A DNA stretch of 64,000 nucleotides from an uncultured Tissierellia bacterium (GCA_947253765.1 CAMYAK010000004.1:1-64000), one strand, 5' to 3'. Positions 25,436 to 34,805 are shown, numbered from the stretch's first letter. Numbers and translations are program-made. Notes: generated by a model not told the origin, from the sequence alone.

Positions 25436-26527
25436 ATGACCTTAAAAATCATAAATGACAATATAGTGGAAATTAAAACGGATGCAATTGTTAATGCTGC
25501 CAATTCAAGCCTGTTAGGGGGTCTGGGCGTTGACGGGGCCATCCATAGGGCGGCCGGACCTGAGCTTTTGGAGTATTGCAGAGGTCTTGGGGGCTGCCGG
25601 ACCGGGCAGGCAAAAATCAGCCCCGGCTTTAAACTGCCTTCAAAATATATAATCCATACGGTGGGTCCAATTTACGATAAAAAAATCAAGGGACAGGACA
25701 GGGAACTAAGGGCCTGCTATATAAATTCTCTCAAAATCGCAGAAAAATACGGGCTAAAAAGCGTTACCTTTCCCCTTATTTCCGCCGGAGCTTATGGGTA
25801 TCCCAAAGAAGAAGCTGTAAAAATAGCCATTTCTACCGTAAAGGCTTTCTTGGATTATAAAGAAATGGACGTAAGGCTCACCCTTTTTGATCCCGAATGC
25901 TACAGGATCGGGAAGTCATTTGAGCAGGACATAAACGATGAAAAGAAAGCCTTGAGGGATCTTATGAAAGGGGTGAGAAATGACATTCCAAAAGAAGAAC
26001 ATATGGCCATGTCCAAGTCCATATGCAAGAGAATTCAGGATCTGGAAATATACAAAGAAGCAAAAACAATTTTTGCCTTCATGCCCTTTAACGATGAGCC
26101 TGACCTAGAGGATTTTTTTATGGCCTGCGATAGGGATGGAAAAATCACGGCATTTCCGGTTACTTACAAAGACGGAAAGATGACCCCCTTTGTGCCAAGC
26201 AATAGGAAAAATATGAAAAAAGATACCTACGGCATAGCATCTCCCGATCCCGACATCGATAAAAGCTTGGAAATAGTTGATGTTGACCTGGTATTGCTGC
26301 CCCTGCTTGCAGTAGACGACAGGGGAAATAGGCTGGGTTATGGAGGCGGATATTATGACCGTTTTTTGGCAAGCTTGGGAAATATGGGGACTTTTAATGA
26401 AAAAGTCTCTCCGGTAAAGACTTTGGGCCTTGCCTTTGACGTTCAAAGAATAATTCGGGTTCCGACCGATATTTACGATAAAAGAATCCCCATGCTGGTC
26501 ACAGAATCCGATTTTATTAAATTCTAA
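25436..26527 (+). CDS. Macrodomain / 5-formyltetrahydrofolate cyclo-ligase fusion
   Basis: A 363-residue two-domain cytoplasmic protein. Residues 1-165 are a macrodomain that should bind or hydrolyse ADP-ribose-type ligands: TDAIVNAANSSLLGG, VDGAIHRAAG and FPLISAGAYGYP. Residues 175-363 are 5-formyl-THF cyclo-ligase, making 5,10-methenyl-THF with ATP. They show an N-terminal Arg/Lys-containing helix and the signature GNRLGYGGGYYDRF. The two domains are in one continuous frame with a short charged linker (QDINDEKKALRD). GAGGAGG supports ATG 25436. Its partner ligand is unknown; the coupling of the two activities is unexplained. Confidence 0.9.
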   Translation: MTLKIINDNIVEIKTDAIVNAANSSLLGGLGVDGAIHRAAGPELLEYCRGLGGCRTGQAKISPGFKLPSKYIIHTVGPIYDKKIKGQDRELRACYINSLKIAEKYGLKSVTFPLISAGAYGYPKEEAVKIAISTVKAFLDYKEMDVRLTLFDPECYRIGKSFEQDINDEKKALRDLMKGVRNDIPKEEHMAMSKSICKRIQDLEIYKEAKTIFAFMPFNDEPDLEDFFMACDRDGKITAFPVTYKDGKMTPFVPSNRKNMKKDTYGIASPDPDIDKSLEIVDVDLVLLPLLAVDDRGNRLGYGGGYYDRFLASLGNMGTFNEKVSPVKTLGLAFDVQRIIRVPTDIYDKRIPMLVTESDFIKF

Positions 26528-26535
26528 TAATTAGC

Positions 26536-28077
26536 TTATTTGTTTATTAAGCTTCGTGCATCTTTCAAGAAAGACAGGGCAATGATGACCATAACAAAGC
26601 CCAGTGGAAAGGCTGCAATGATACTGACCGACTGGAGGTTGGACATGGAAGACTTTGCGAATACAAGTGCCAGGGGCAGGAGTATGAGCAAAATACACCA
26701 GGCAAGCTGGATCATTGGATGGGGCTTTTCTCCGTCACCGAGCAGCCTGTAGGAATAGCAAGAAGCCGTCAGAGCTATAGCGTCAAAAGAGGTTGCATAG
26801 AAGGCCATCATGGTAACAAATAAGAAAAACATAAATAGGCCGGGCATTGGCAAGGTCTTAATTATCGAAATTATTATATTGTAAAGATCAATTCCCCCGG
26901 AATATTGGCCGGCAAAATCAGCATGTCCTGTGAATTGCATTTTCATTGAAAAGTTTCCGAAGACTATGAAACTCAAGAGTGTGGATCCCGCTCCAAATAT
27001 GTAGCCGCCCAGAATGGTCTGGCGTACAGTCCTGCCTTTGGAAATTGATCCTATAAAAAAGGGGGCTGCAACACACCAAACAATCCAATATGACCAGTAA
27101 TATATTGTCCAGTTCTGTGGGAAAGAATTTTCCCTGAGCGGGTCAGTATAAGTAGCCATGGGCAAAAAGTTATGTAGGAGCCTGCCAATTTGCTCCACAC
27201 CGGACTCAATTATGTATTTACATGATCCGCCGAAAAAGAGGACATAGGCCATAAGGGAAAAGAATAGGAAAATACAGGCCTTGGCCAAAAGATCAATCCC
27301 CTTTATGCCGTGGAGCAGGGAATAGGAATATATAAAGCAGGTTAAAATCAGTATTGCCGGGGTCAAGGCATCGTTACTTATATTTATCCTGAAAAGCTCT
27401 TTTATTATGGCGCTCATAAGAGGAGTGGCAATTGAAAAGGTTGTGGCTGTACCCGCTATGAGGGCAAAAACCGCAAGCATGTCTATAATCCTGCCCCTGT
27501 TACCGTCGGTGCCTTTTCTCAAGAGCGGTCTGCAAGCCTCGGAAAATCTCTGCCTTCTGATCTTTTTGACGTGGAGCATATAGGCAAAAGCTACAGCAAG
27601 CACCAGATAAAAAGACCAGGGAATGAAGGACCAGTGAAATAGGGGGTAGACCCCGCATAGGTCAGCCATATCCGCCTTGCCTTTAATATAAGGATCATTG
27701 GCATATAGGATCCACTCCGAAAATGAATAAAACAGTATGTCTGCAGCAAGGCCGCAAGTGAACATCATGGCACCCCAACTTAAAAAAGAATGGGCGGGCT
27801 TGGCACCCTCATCTCCAAGCACTATGTTCCCGTATTTCGAAAAGGCCATGTATATTGAGAGGAAGAAAAAAACCAGACCTATTATTAGATAATAGGAGCC
27901 AAGGCTATCTCCAAGGAAAAAGCGGACTTTTTCCAGAATAGAGTTTGACCTTACGGGAAAATAGAAAAAGAAAAAACACAGGACCAGGACCACGGCCATG
28001 GGGACAATGCTTATTAAAGGGTCAATCCTTTTTTTAGACTCGGTTTTATTTATAGCTTTATTCTTACCAAAACTCAT
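26536..28077 (-). CDS. BCCT-family transporter, probable choline/betaine importer
   Basis: A 513-residue membrane protein with about 12 helices of the betaine/choline/carnitine transporter family. The substrate-site region reads WTIYYWSYWIVWCVAAPFF, split by aromatic residues, and the protein has FLSWGAMMFTCGLAADILFY near the third helix. The N-terminus is short and basic. It is the third gene of a minus-strand operon with two cytidylyltransferase genes and a choline-kinase domain, taking the place of LicB. Choline is therefore the likely substrate. GAGGAG lies upstream of ATG 28077. Confidence 0.87.
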   Translation of the reverse strand: MSFGKNKAINKTESKKRIDPLISIVPMAVVLVLCFFFFYFPVRSNSILEKVRFFLGDSLGSYYLIIGLVFFFLSIYMAFSKYGNIVLGDEGAKPAHSFLSWGAMMFTCGLAADILFYSFSEWILYANDPYIKGKADMADLCGVYPLFHWSFIPWSFYLVLAVAFAYMLHVKKIRRQRFSEACRPLLRKGTDGNRGRIIDMLAVFALIAGTATTFSIATPLMSAIIKELFRINISNDALTPAILILTCFIYSYSLLHGIKGIDLLAKACIFLFFSLMAYVLFFGGSCKYIIESGVEQIGRLLHNFLPMATYTDPLRENSFPQNWTIYYWSYWIVWCVAAPFFIGSISKGRTVRQTILGGYIFGAGSTLLSFIVFGNFSMKMQFTGHADFAGQYSGGIDLYNIIISIIKTLPMPGLFMFFLFVTMMAFYATSFDAIALTASCYSYRLLGDGEKPHPMIQLAWCILLILLPLALVFAKSSMSNLQSVSIIAAFPLGFVMVIIALSFLKDARSLINK

Positions 28078-28087
28078 AGCTGTCTCC

Positions 28088-28816
28088 TCATTTTAACTTC
28101 AGATCAATTCCCTTACTTTCAGCATAGGCAATATATTTGGGATCAAAAAGGCTCAATTCAGCCAGATTATCAAATTCATAAATATAATCCTTGGGATATT
28201 TTTTTATTTTGAGCTTTAGAATATCAAGGTGATCAGCATAAATATTCTCCCAAAGCTTTCCCGCGGACTCTTCTTTTTTTACCTCAGACTCAAGTATTTC
28301 CATGAATTTCCTGCTGAAATCCTCATCCCACAAGGCCGGACCCAGCATGACCCAGCCACCCGAGCCGCCGACTTCAACATTGTCAATATATCCGTCATCA
28401 TCCCAGGAGAGAATCCATTCATCGGTCTGACCGTCGACCTTGATGGCGGAATAGTAGGGAAAGTCCGAGCTTGATCTGAAAGGATTCTCTATAAAATAAT
28501 TGTCAGCAGAGCAAATATATGAATTTCTTATGTAGTCTTTGGCCATATAGATGCTGTAGTTATTGTTTCTTTCCCTATATTCAGGGTTATAAATAATTTT
28601 GAGGCCATACTTATCCTTCAAGTATTCAAGCATTTGCGCCTTGTAGCCGCTGACAATGATTATCTCCTCGATACCGGCTTCCCTTATCTGCCTGATCTGC
28701 CTTTCAATGAGGACTTCTCCTTTGACGTCTATGAGTGCCTTGGGTTTTTCCAGGGATAAGGGAACAAGCCTGGTAGAGAGCCCGGCCGCCATAATTATGG
28801 CATTGTCAATTTTCAT
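28088..28816 (-). CDS. LicC-like sugar/choline-phosphate nucleotidyltransferase
   Basis: A 242-residue nucleotidyltransferase. The N-terminal NTP-binding motif AAGLSTRLVPL (about 10-20) and the lysine of PKALIDV match LicC-type CTP:phosphocholine cytidylyltransferases. RNNNYSIYMAKDY and SADNYF provide the metal-binding Asp region. The start overlaps the end of the upstream fusion gene by 11 bp, indicating translational coupling. With the upstream gene also carrying a LicC-like domain, the cell has two paralogous activities here, perhaps for different alcohols. Confidence 0.82.
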   Translation of the reverse strand: MKIDNAIIMAAGLSTRLVPLSLEKPKALIDVKGEVLIERQIRQIREAGIEEIIIVSGYKAQMLEYLKDKYGLKIIYNPEYRERNNNYSIYMAKDYIRNSYICSADNYFIENPFRSSSDFPYYSAIKVDGQTDEWILSWDDDGYIDNVEVGGSGGWVMLGPALWDEDFSRKFMEILESEVKKEESAGKLWENIYADHLDILKLKIKKYPKDYIYEFDNLAELSLFDPKYIAYAESKGIDLKLK

Positions 28817-30566
28817 ATTTCAAGATCTCCTTCTTTGCAAGCTTATAGAAATCCTTGGCATACCTATATTGGTTAAGGGAATATTCTCCGAATTCCAGGC
28901 CAAGTGAATATTTATATTCGCACCAGTTGGACCAGAGGAGGCCCGAAAGTGATACATAGCAGTAAATTTTCGTTCTTGTTTTTGGTGGGCAGGAGCCGGA
29001 AAAATAGAGGTTGATCAAACGATCAATCTCATTTTTATTGTAGCCCGAGTAGACCGAGAACATAGCTATATCCAAGTGGGGATCCTGCATCCCGGCATAT
29101 TCCCAATCAGTAAGCTGGAGTTTTTCTTCACCCTTATCATCCACGTAGAACAGGAAATTGTCAGGGACCGAATCAATATGACAAAGGCATTTTCTTTCTG
29201 AATTCTTTTCAACAAAGGGTCTAAGGGACATAAGGTGTTTTTTTACGGTGCTGTAATCACTGTAGGAAGACGGGCCTTTTCTCAAAGACTCATAGAAGTC
29301 AATCTGTCCGAACAGGTCGAAGTTGTGGTCAACCCTGAGGTCAAATTCATGAAATTTTTTTAAAAGTTCCATGCACTCTTTAACTTCTTCCCAATTTGTG
29401 GGATCACAGGGCCTTGCATTTTCAAGATAAAGGCTGAGTTTAAAACCGTCATCGGGATTGAAGTAGACCGGGGAGGAGCAAATGCCGGTGTTGTCTATCT
29501 CTTTATAAACAGAAGCTTCTTCTTTTCTTTTAATAAGCTTGTCTGTACCTGATCCCGGTATCCTCATAACATATTTTTTGTCCCGACAGGTAAATGAGAA
29601 GGACCTGTTGGTCATACCCTTTTTGATAAGCTCAACATCCCGTATTTCCCCTGTGGCCACAGACAGGATCTCCTTCAAGCTCTCAATAGTTGCCGCATTC
29701 AGGTTTTTTGACCCTTTGTCTAAAGACCTCAGCTCTTCATAGGTGTTGACACCTATATAATCGTGGGGGTTAACCACCCTTGCCCATATATTTTTCATCC
29801 TCTTATCAAGCAGGCAAGCCTCCCAGCGCTCATTGTCGTACTGGGGATTTTCGCACAATTCTCTGACTATCTCTGAAAGGGTTTTGGAGTCGGACTTGGT
29901 AAAATATCCAAGGCCCATCATTTTATTGCCCTCATAAGCGGAAATAACGGGGGACAGGTGGGAATTTTTGTTAATCTTGAAAAAACTCCTTGCCCGGTCA
30001 TTGGTAAGCATATACCATGAATAGGCCTCTTTTTTATTAAAAGGATTTTTGGCACACCAGATATCGCAGGGAATAACATAGGAATTTGAGAGCTTGTCGC
30101 AAGCCTTGGCAAGGGAATGGATATTATTTTTAGTCCCATAGCTGTCGTTTACAATGAGCTTTACGCCATAGGTGTCAATCAGGTACTCGTACTTCTCCTT
30201 CATGTATCCCACCACGATATATATATCATCAATTCCGGCTTCTCCGGCCTGCTTTATAAGCCTCTCTATCATTTTTTCGCCACGCACCTCTACCAGGCCC
30301 TTGGGGCAGTCCATGTTTATGGGTATCATTCTGAGACCGAAGCCCGCGGCGACTATTATTGCGTTTTCAGGAGACCTGAGCTTTATAAAATCTTCTGCTT
30401 TTTTGCTTAAATTAAAATCTTCGTCAATATAACCGCTAGACGCCAGGTCCTTGATCATCCTATTTATAAGGCCGGGAGACTTTCCCAGGCCCTTGGCAAT
30501 TTCTCTTTGGTTGGTATAGCCCTCATTTGAAATTTTAAGCATGAGGTCAAGTTGAGTTTTGTTCAT
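28806..30566 (-). CDS. HTH / LicC-like cytidylyltransferase / LicA-like choline kinase fusion
   Basis: A 586-residue three-domain protein. Residues 1-62 form a MarR-like winged helix (TNQREIAKGLGKSPGLINR). Residues 68-300 are a nucleotidyltransferase with AAGFGLRM and PKGLVEV. Residues 310-586 are a choline/ethanolamine kinase-like fold with the catalytic loop HIDSVPDN (His463, Asp465, Asn470) and metal Asp487 in TDWEYAG. In one chain it could phosphorylate choline and activate it to CDP-choline. The start is ATG 30566, after AGAGGG; an ATG 26 codons upstream is unsupported. The HTH domain may only be structural, or may bind the adjoining divergent promoter. Confidence 0.85.
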   Translation of the reverse strand: MNKTQLDLMLKISNEGYTNQREIAKGLGKSPGLINRMIKDLASSGYIDEDFNLSKKAEDFIKLRSPENAIIVAAGFGLRMIPINMDCPKGLVEVRGEKMIERLIKQAGEAGIDDIYIVVGYMKEKYEYLIDTYGVKLIVNDSYGTKNNIHSLAKACDKLSNSYVIPCDIWCAKNPFNKKEAYSWYMLTNDRARSFFKINKNSHLSPVISAYEGNKMMGLGYFTKSDSKTLSEIVRELCENPQYDNERWEACLLDKRMKNIWARVVNPHDYIGVNTYEELRSLDKGSKNLNAATIESLKEILSVATGEIRDVELIKKGMTNRSFSFTCRDKKYVMRIPGSGTDKLIKRKEEASVYKEIDNTGICSSPVYFNPDDGFKLSLYLENARPCDPTNWEEVKECMELLKKFHEFDLRVDHNFDLFGQIDFYESLRKGPSSYSDYSTVKKHLMSLRPFVEKNSERKCLCHIDSVPDNFLFYVDDKGEEKLQLTDWEYAGMQDPHLDIAMFSVYSGYNKNEIDRLINLYFSGSCPPKTRTKIYCYVSLSGLLWSNWCEYKYSLGLEFGEYSLNQYRYAKDFYKLAKKEILKYEN

Positions 30567-30775
30567 GAAATCCCTCTTTTCAAAAGTTGATAAACAATCA
30601 CTAAAAGAATAACACTTTTTTAAGTTTTTTTTAATAGTTGACACATTTTATCCAATAAATTAGTTCAAAATATAGGAGGTTTCGTGTAAAAAGATAAAAA
30701 ATCATGTCATACAATGCTAAAATATATGGGTATGTCAGCGGTTAGTTTTAATTAATTTCCAGACTGGAGGTATCT

Positions 30776-32029
30776 GTGCGCTTATATATAGATCCGGGAA
30801 CCGGGAGTATGCTGTTTACAGTGATATTGGGCTTGGCAGGAGGGGCCTTTTTCTTTGTTAGAAAGCTCTTTCTACAAATTAAATTTAAGATAGCCGGCGG
30901 AAAGCAGGAGGCCATAAGTACGAGCAAAACCCCCTTTGTAATTTTCAGCGACGACAGGCGCTATTGGAAGGTTTTCAAACCCGTATGCATAGAGATGATG
31001 AGGAGGGGATGGGCCATTAAGTACCTGACCTGCTCGGACGATGATCCTGCCTTTGAAGTTAATGACCCGCTTTTTACCTGTGAATTTCTGGGCAAGGGAA
31101 ACAGGGCATTTTCAAGGATGAACTACCTTAATGCCGGACTGGTACTTTCCACAACTCCCAGTCTTGATGTTTTTCAATGGAAGAGGTCAAAAGAGGTGGA
31201 TTATTACGTCCACATGCAGCACGCGGCCAATGACATTACAGGATACAGGATGTTCGGGATAGACTATTTTGATGCTATTTTGCTTTCGGGAACTTATCAG
31301 GTTGAAGAGGTGAGAGAGCTTGAAAGGATCAGGAATCTCCCTGAAAAAGAATTGGAAATCATAGGCATTCCATATATGGATGAGCTTTTAGCAAGGCTTA
31401 AGAGCAGTGAAAAGATTGAAAATAAGGAGAGGACTGTTCTCCTTGCACCGTCCTGGGGACCGAATTCAATTTTTAATCGATATGGAGAGGATATTTTCAA
31501 GTCTCTCCATGAGAGCGGCTACCACGTAATAGCAAGGCCCCATCCCCAGTCCTACACTTCTGAAGCCCCAGTGTTAAAGCGGCTCAAGGAGGCGTTTCCT
31601 GAGTCTGATTGGCTTGAGTGGAACAATGATAATGACCATTTTGAAGTTTTAAAAAGGGCGGATATTTTGATTTCAGATTTCTCAGGAATCATATTCGACT
31701 TTACACTGGTCTATGACAAGCCCTTGATCTATGCAGATACCGATTTTGACAAGTCCCCATATGATTATTGGTGGATAGAGGAAGAGCCGTGGACATTCAG
31801 GGTTCTCCCAAAGATTGGTAAAAAACTTGATAAAGGCAATCTGAAGGATATCAAGATGCTCATGGATAACTGCATAGAAGACCCTGCCTATGCTCAGGCC
31901 AGAAAAACCGCCAGGGAAGAGACCTGGCAGCATATGGGAGAGGGAACCAGGAGGGCCTGTGATTATCTTGAGAAGAAGCTCAGGCATCTATCAGCAGACC
32001 GTGAACAGAACAAGGTTGGAGAAAAATAA
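30776..32029 (+). CDS. CDP-glycerol glycerophosphotransferase-like (TagF/TagB family) enzyme
   Basis: A 417-residue membrane-bound transferase. One N-terminal helix (about 11-30) precedes a GT-B-like TagF/TagB domain. That domain has LLAPSWGPNSIF (about 223-234), the ARPHPQS loop, and the C-terminal motif ADILISDFSGIIFDF that binds the CDP alcohol. Such enzymes polymerise or cap teichoic-type glycerol or ribitol phosphates. The start is GTG 30776 after CTGGAGG. Its stop overlaps the next start by one base (TAATG), so the YidC/phosphatase fusion is translationally coupled. It is divergent from the phosphocholine genes. Confidence 0.85.
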   Translation: MRLYIDPGTGSMLFTVILGLAGGAFFFVRKLFLQIKFKIAGGKQEAISTSKTPFVIFSDDRRYWKVFKPVCIEMMRRGWAIKYLTCSDDDPAFEVNDPLFTCEFLGKGNRAFSRMNYLNAGLVLSTTPSLDVFQWKRSKEVDYYVHMQHAANDITGYRMFGIDYFDAILLSGTYQVEEVRELERIRNLPEKELEIIGIPYMDELLARLKSSEKIENKERTVLLAPSWGPNSIFNRYGEDIFKSLHESGYHVIARPHPQSYTSEAPVLKRLKEAFPESDWLEWNNDNDHFEVLKRADILISDFSGIIFDFTLVYDKPLIYADTDFDKSPYDYWWIEEEPWTFRVLPKIGKKLDKGNLKDIKMLMDNCIEDPAYAQARKTAREETWQHMGEGTRRACDYLEKKLRHLSADREQNKVGEK

Positions 32030-34629
32030 TGACTATACCGGTAATTTTATACAAGTTAATAATTAGCCCGATCCAGCTCCTCTTTGAGTTTATTTTCTCT
32101 ATCTCTTGTCAGCTGACCCTTAGTCCGGGATTCTCAATCATAATGATGAGCCTTCTGATAAATATTTTACTGACCCCTTTTTATCGCCGGGCTGATGAAA
32201 TCCAGAAGGAAGAGAATGACCTTGAAAAGAAGATGAAGAGGGGAGTTGACCACATAAAGAAGACCTTCAAAGGTGATGAACGCTTTATGATGCTCCAGAC
32301 CTACTACAGGCAGAACAACTATAAGCCGGGCTTTGCTTTGAGGGGACTGGTCCCGCTTTTGCTTGAAATTCCCTTCTTTATTGCCGCATATAACTTTCTT
32401 TCAGGCCTAAATCTTTTAAATGGGGCTTCTTTCGGGATAATCAAGGACCTTGGAGTTCCGGATGGGCTTTTAAACATATTCGGCAAGAGCATTAACCTGC
32501 TGCCCATCCTGATGACAGTCATAAACCTGGCATCCAGTGCCATTTACTCAAAAGGTGCATCAGCCAAGACCAGGATCCAGCTTTATGCCATGGCCTTGCT
32601 TTTCCTGGTCATTCTTCGCGACTCGGCATCCGGTCTGGTGTTCTATTGGACCCTTAATAACCTATATTCGCTATTAAAGAATATTTTTGTATTTAATAAA
32701 CCTAGCTTTTTAAAGAAGAAGCTTTTTAAAGACAAGGTCTTAAAAGACAAGACCATAGTTGAGGACAAGCTTAAAAACTATTTTTGGCCCGGTGCTATTT
32801 TGATGACCATATTATGCGGCTTACTGATACCCTCATCTGTCATCAACAGCTCTCCGGAAGAGTTTTTGAAGGCGGGAACCAATATCGGACCATCTTACTA
32901 CATAATAAATAACATACTGATTTCAATGGGAACATTTGTCGTATGGTGGGGGATCTTTTATGGCTTGTCCGGGAAAAAAGGCAAAAAAATCATAGCTGCC
33001 CTCTTGTGGATCCTATGCGGTGTTTCCATGGTCAACTACATGTTCTTTGCAACCAAGATGGGCAACCTTTCTCCATCTTTGAGGTTTGATTCCAACATGG
33101 ACTTTGACCCTTATGTAGTGGTCTTTAATACGGCCATAATACTCCTCATGGCCATTATTATGGGGATTATATACAAGAAGAAAAGACAGGCCCTGCCTAT
33201 AGTCTACTCAGCGGCAATTCTTGCCGTAGTCTTTATGTCCTTTTCCAATGTTGTCGGAATAAAGGGTGTTGTTGAGGGAGTAAAGATAGGGAAAAACGAG
33301 AAGGCCACTATTCCGCTCAGCAGGACCGGGAAAAATGTTGTAGTTATGATGATGGATAGGGCCATGGGCAAGCACTTGCCCTATATTTTTAAGGAAAGGC
33401 CCGACCTGAAGGATAAATTCACGGGATTTACCTATTATCCCAACTGTACATCTTTCGGTGGTCACACCAATGTTGCTGCACCTGCTCTTTTTGGTGGCTA
33501 TGAGTACACTCCTGATAGGAACAATGCCAGGGATAAGGAAAAGCTGGCTGATAAGCACAACGAGGCCCTTAAAGTTCTGCCAAAGCTCTTTTCGGAAGCA
33601 GGGTATAAGGTTACGGTTTGCGATCCGCCATATGCCGGATACAGGTGGATGTCCGACCTTTCAATTTATGACGATCTGCCGGGTGTAAGCGCCTATATTG
33701 TAGAAGGAAAATTCGATTCGGAATTGGATAAGGTAGAAAATGATGAACATAGCCGTGAGAGAAACTTCATTCTTTACAGCTATATGAAGTGCTCACCCCT
33801 CCTGATTCAACCCATAATTTACAATGAGGGGCTCTATAATGACGCTGAGTTTTCAATAAGCGGATCAGGGGCGGGCTTTCAGATACAGAGCGGCGTTTCT
33901 ACGGCCGAGGGCTTTAACAAGCGCTTTATGAATGCCTATACGGTCCTGGAAAACCTGTCGAATATAACAAAAATAACTTACGGGGGCAAGGGAAACCTGC
34001 TTTTAATGGATAATAACACAACCCACGAGCCCACAATACTCCAGAAACCGGACTATAAGCCGACAGAATCGACAAACAACCTTAAATATGATAACTATGG
34101 CAAGGACTCATATATTGTTGACGGCTTAAAAATGCATATGGAGAATACCAGACAGGTGGCCCACTACCATGTCAACATCACTTCATATATTGAGCTGGCT
34201 CGCTGGTTTGACTACCTTAAAGAAAACGGGGTTTATGACAATACCAGGATAATAATTGTTTCCGACCACGGAAGAGGATTGGGGCAGTTCGACTATCAAA
34301 AAATGGATACGGGATTTGATACGGGCTGGTTCCGCTGCCTGCTTATGGTAAAGGATTTTGATAAAAAAGGGTTTGAGACCGACAAGAGATTTATGACAAA
34401 TGCTGATGTGCCTAAGCTTGTCACTCAAGGCCTTTTCAAGGATCCTAAAAACCCATACACCGGCAAGCCCTTTGACCTGGACTATAAAAAGGGACCCCAA
34501 AAAATCATGTTCACATCATTCTGGAATGTCAACATAAACAACGGGAACAAGTTCCTGCCGGCAGACTGGTTTTCTGTACACGATGATGTTGAAGACATGA
34601 AGAATTGGAAGTTCTTAGGCAACCATTGA
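32029..34629 (+). CDS. YidC/Oxa1-like domain fused to a sulfatase/LtaS-like phosphatase-superfamily ectodomain
   Basis: An 866-residue membrane protein. Residues 1-225 are YidC/Oxa1-like (LSPGFSIIMMSLLINILLTP; LEIPFFIAAYNFLSG; LVFYWTLNNLYSLL). About five more helices lie between 250 and 412. The extracytoplasmic part (about 430-866) has the alkaline-phosphatase/sulfatase superfamily metal residues Asp443 (MMMDRAMG), Thr480 (GGHTN, candidate nucleophile), and Asp746-His747 (SDHGRG). LtaS-type enzymes of this superfamily transfer phosphoglycerol. The fusion suggests a membrane-embedded transferase that modifies or releases a phospho-polymer made by the upstream TagF-like enzyme. Exact chemistry unknown. 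Confidence 0.85.
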   Translation: MTIPVILYKLIISPIQLLFEFIFSISCQLTLSPGFSIIMMSLLINILLTPFYRRADEIQKEENDLEKKMKRGVDHIKKTFKGDERFMMLQTYYRQNNYKPGFALRGLVPLLLEIPFFIAAYNFLSGLNLLNGASFGIIKDLGVPDGLLNIFGKSINLLPILMTVINLASSAIYSKGASAKTRIQLYAMALLFLVILRDSASGLVFYWTLNNLYSLLKNIFVFNKPSFLKKKLFKDKVLKDKTIVEDKLKNYFWPGAILMTILCGLLIPSSVINSSPEEFLKAGTNIGPSYYIINNILISMGTFVVWWGIFYGLSGKKGKKIIAALLWILCGVSMVNYMFFATKMGNLSPSLRFDSNMDFDPYVVVFNTAIILLMAIIMGIIYKKKRQALPIVYSAAILAVVFMSFSNVVGIKGVVEGVKIGKNEKATIPLSRTGKNVVVMMMDRAMGKHLPYIFKERPDLKDKFTGFTYYPNCTSFGGHTNVAAPALFGGYEYTPDRNNARDKEKLADKHNEALKVLPKLFSEAGYKVTVCDPPYAGYRWMSDLSIYDDLPGVSAYIVEGKFDSELDKVENDEHSRERNFILYSYMKCSPLLIQPIIYNEGLYNDAEFSISGSGAGFQIQSGVSTAEGFNKRFMNAYTVLENLSNITKITYGGKGNLLLMDNNTTHEPTILQKPDYKPTESTNNLKYDNYGKDSYIVDGLKMHMENTRQVAHYHVNITSYIELARWFDYLKENGVYDNTRIIIVSDHGRGLGQFDYQKMDTGFDTGWFRCLLMVKDFDKKGFETDKRFMTNADVPKLVTQGLFKDPKNPYTGKPFDLDYKKGPQKIMFTSFWNVNINNGNKFLPADWFSVHDDVEDMKNWKFLGNH

Positions 34630-34720
34630 TCAAATTGACAGGTGAATTTAGCTATAGTATTATCTTTATATCCTTTGAAGTTTTCGGAATTATTCGGCTC
34701 TGCCGGATGAAACCGGAAAT

Positions 34721-34805
34721 GGAGGATGCTCCGGAAAACTCTTCAGTGAGTGCCGAAGGTGCAAGACCGAAAGGTCGAATCTCTCAGGCAAACAGACGGG
34801 GACAC
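34721..34805 (+). promoter_or_regulatory. Glycine riboswitch (single aptamer)
   Basis: Conserved glycine-aptamer elements are present in order: GTGAGTGCCGAAGGTGCAA (34746-34764), a hairpin ACCGAAAGGT, then ATCTCTCAGGCAAACAGACG (34779-34798). Only one aptamer is seen. The 5' flank GCTCCGGAAA (34728-34737) is perfectly complementary to TTTCCGGAGC (34832-34841). That segment overlaps the first three bases of the terminator stem, so a long closing helix and the terminator compete. Confidence 0.93.
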
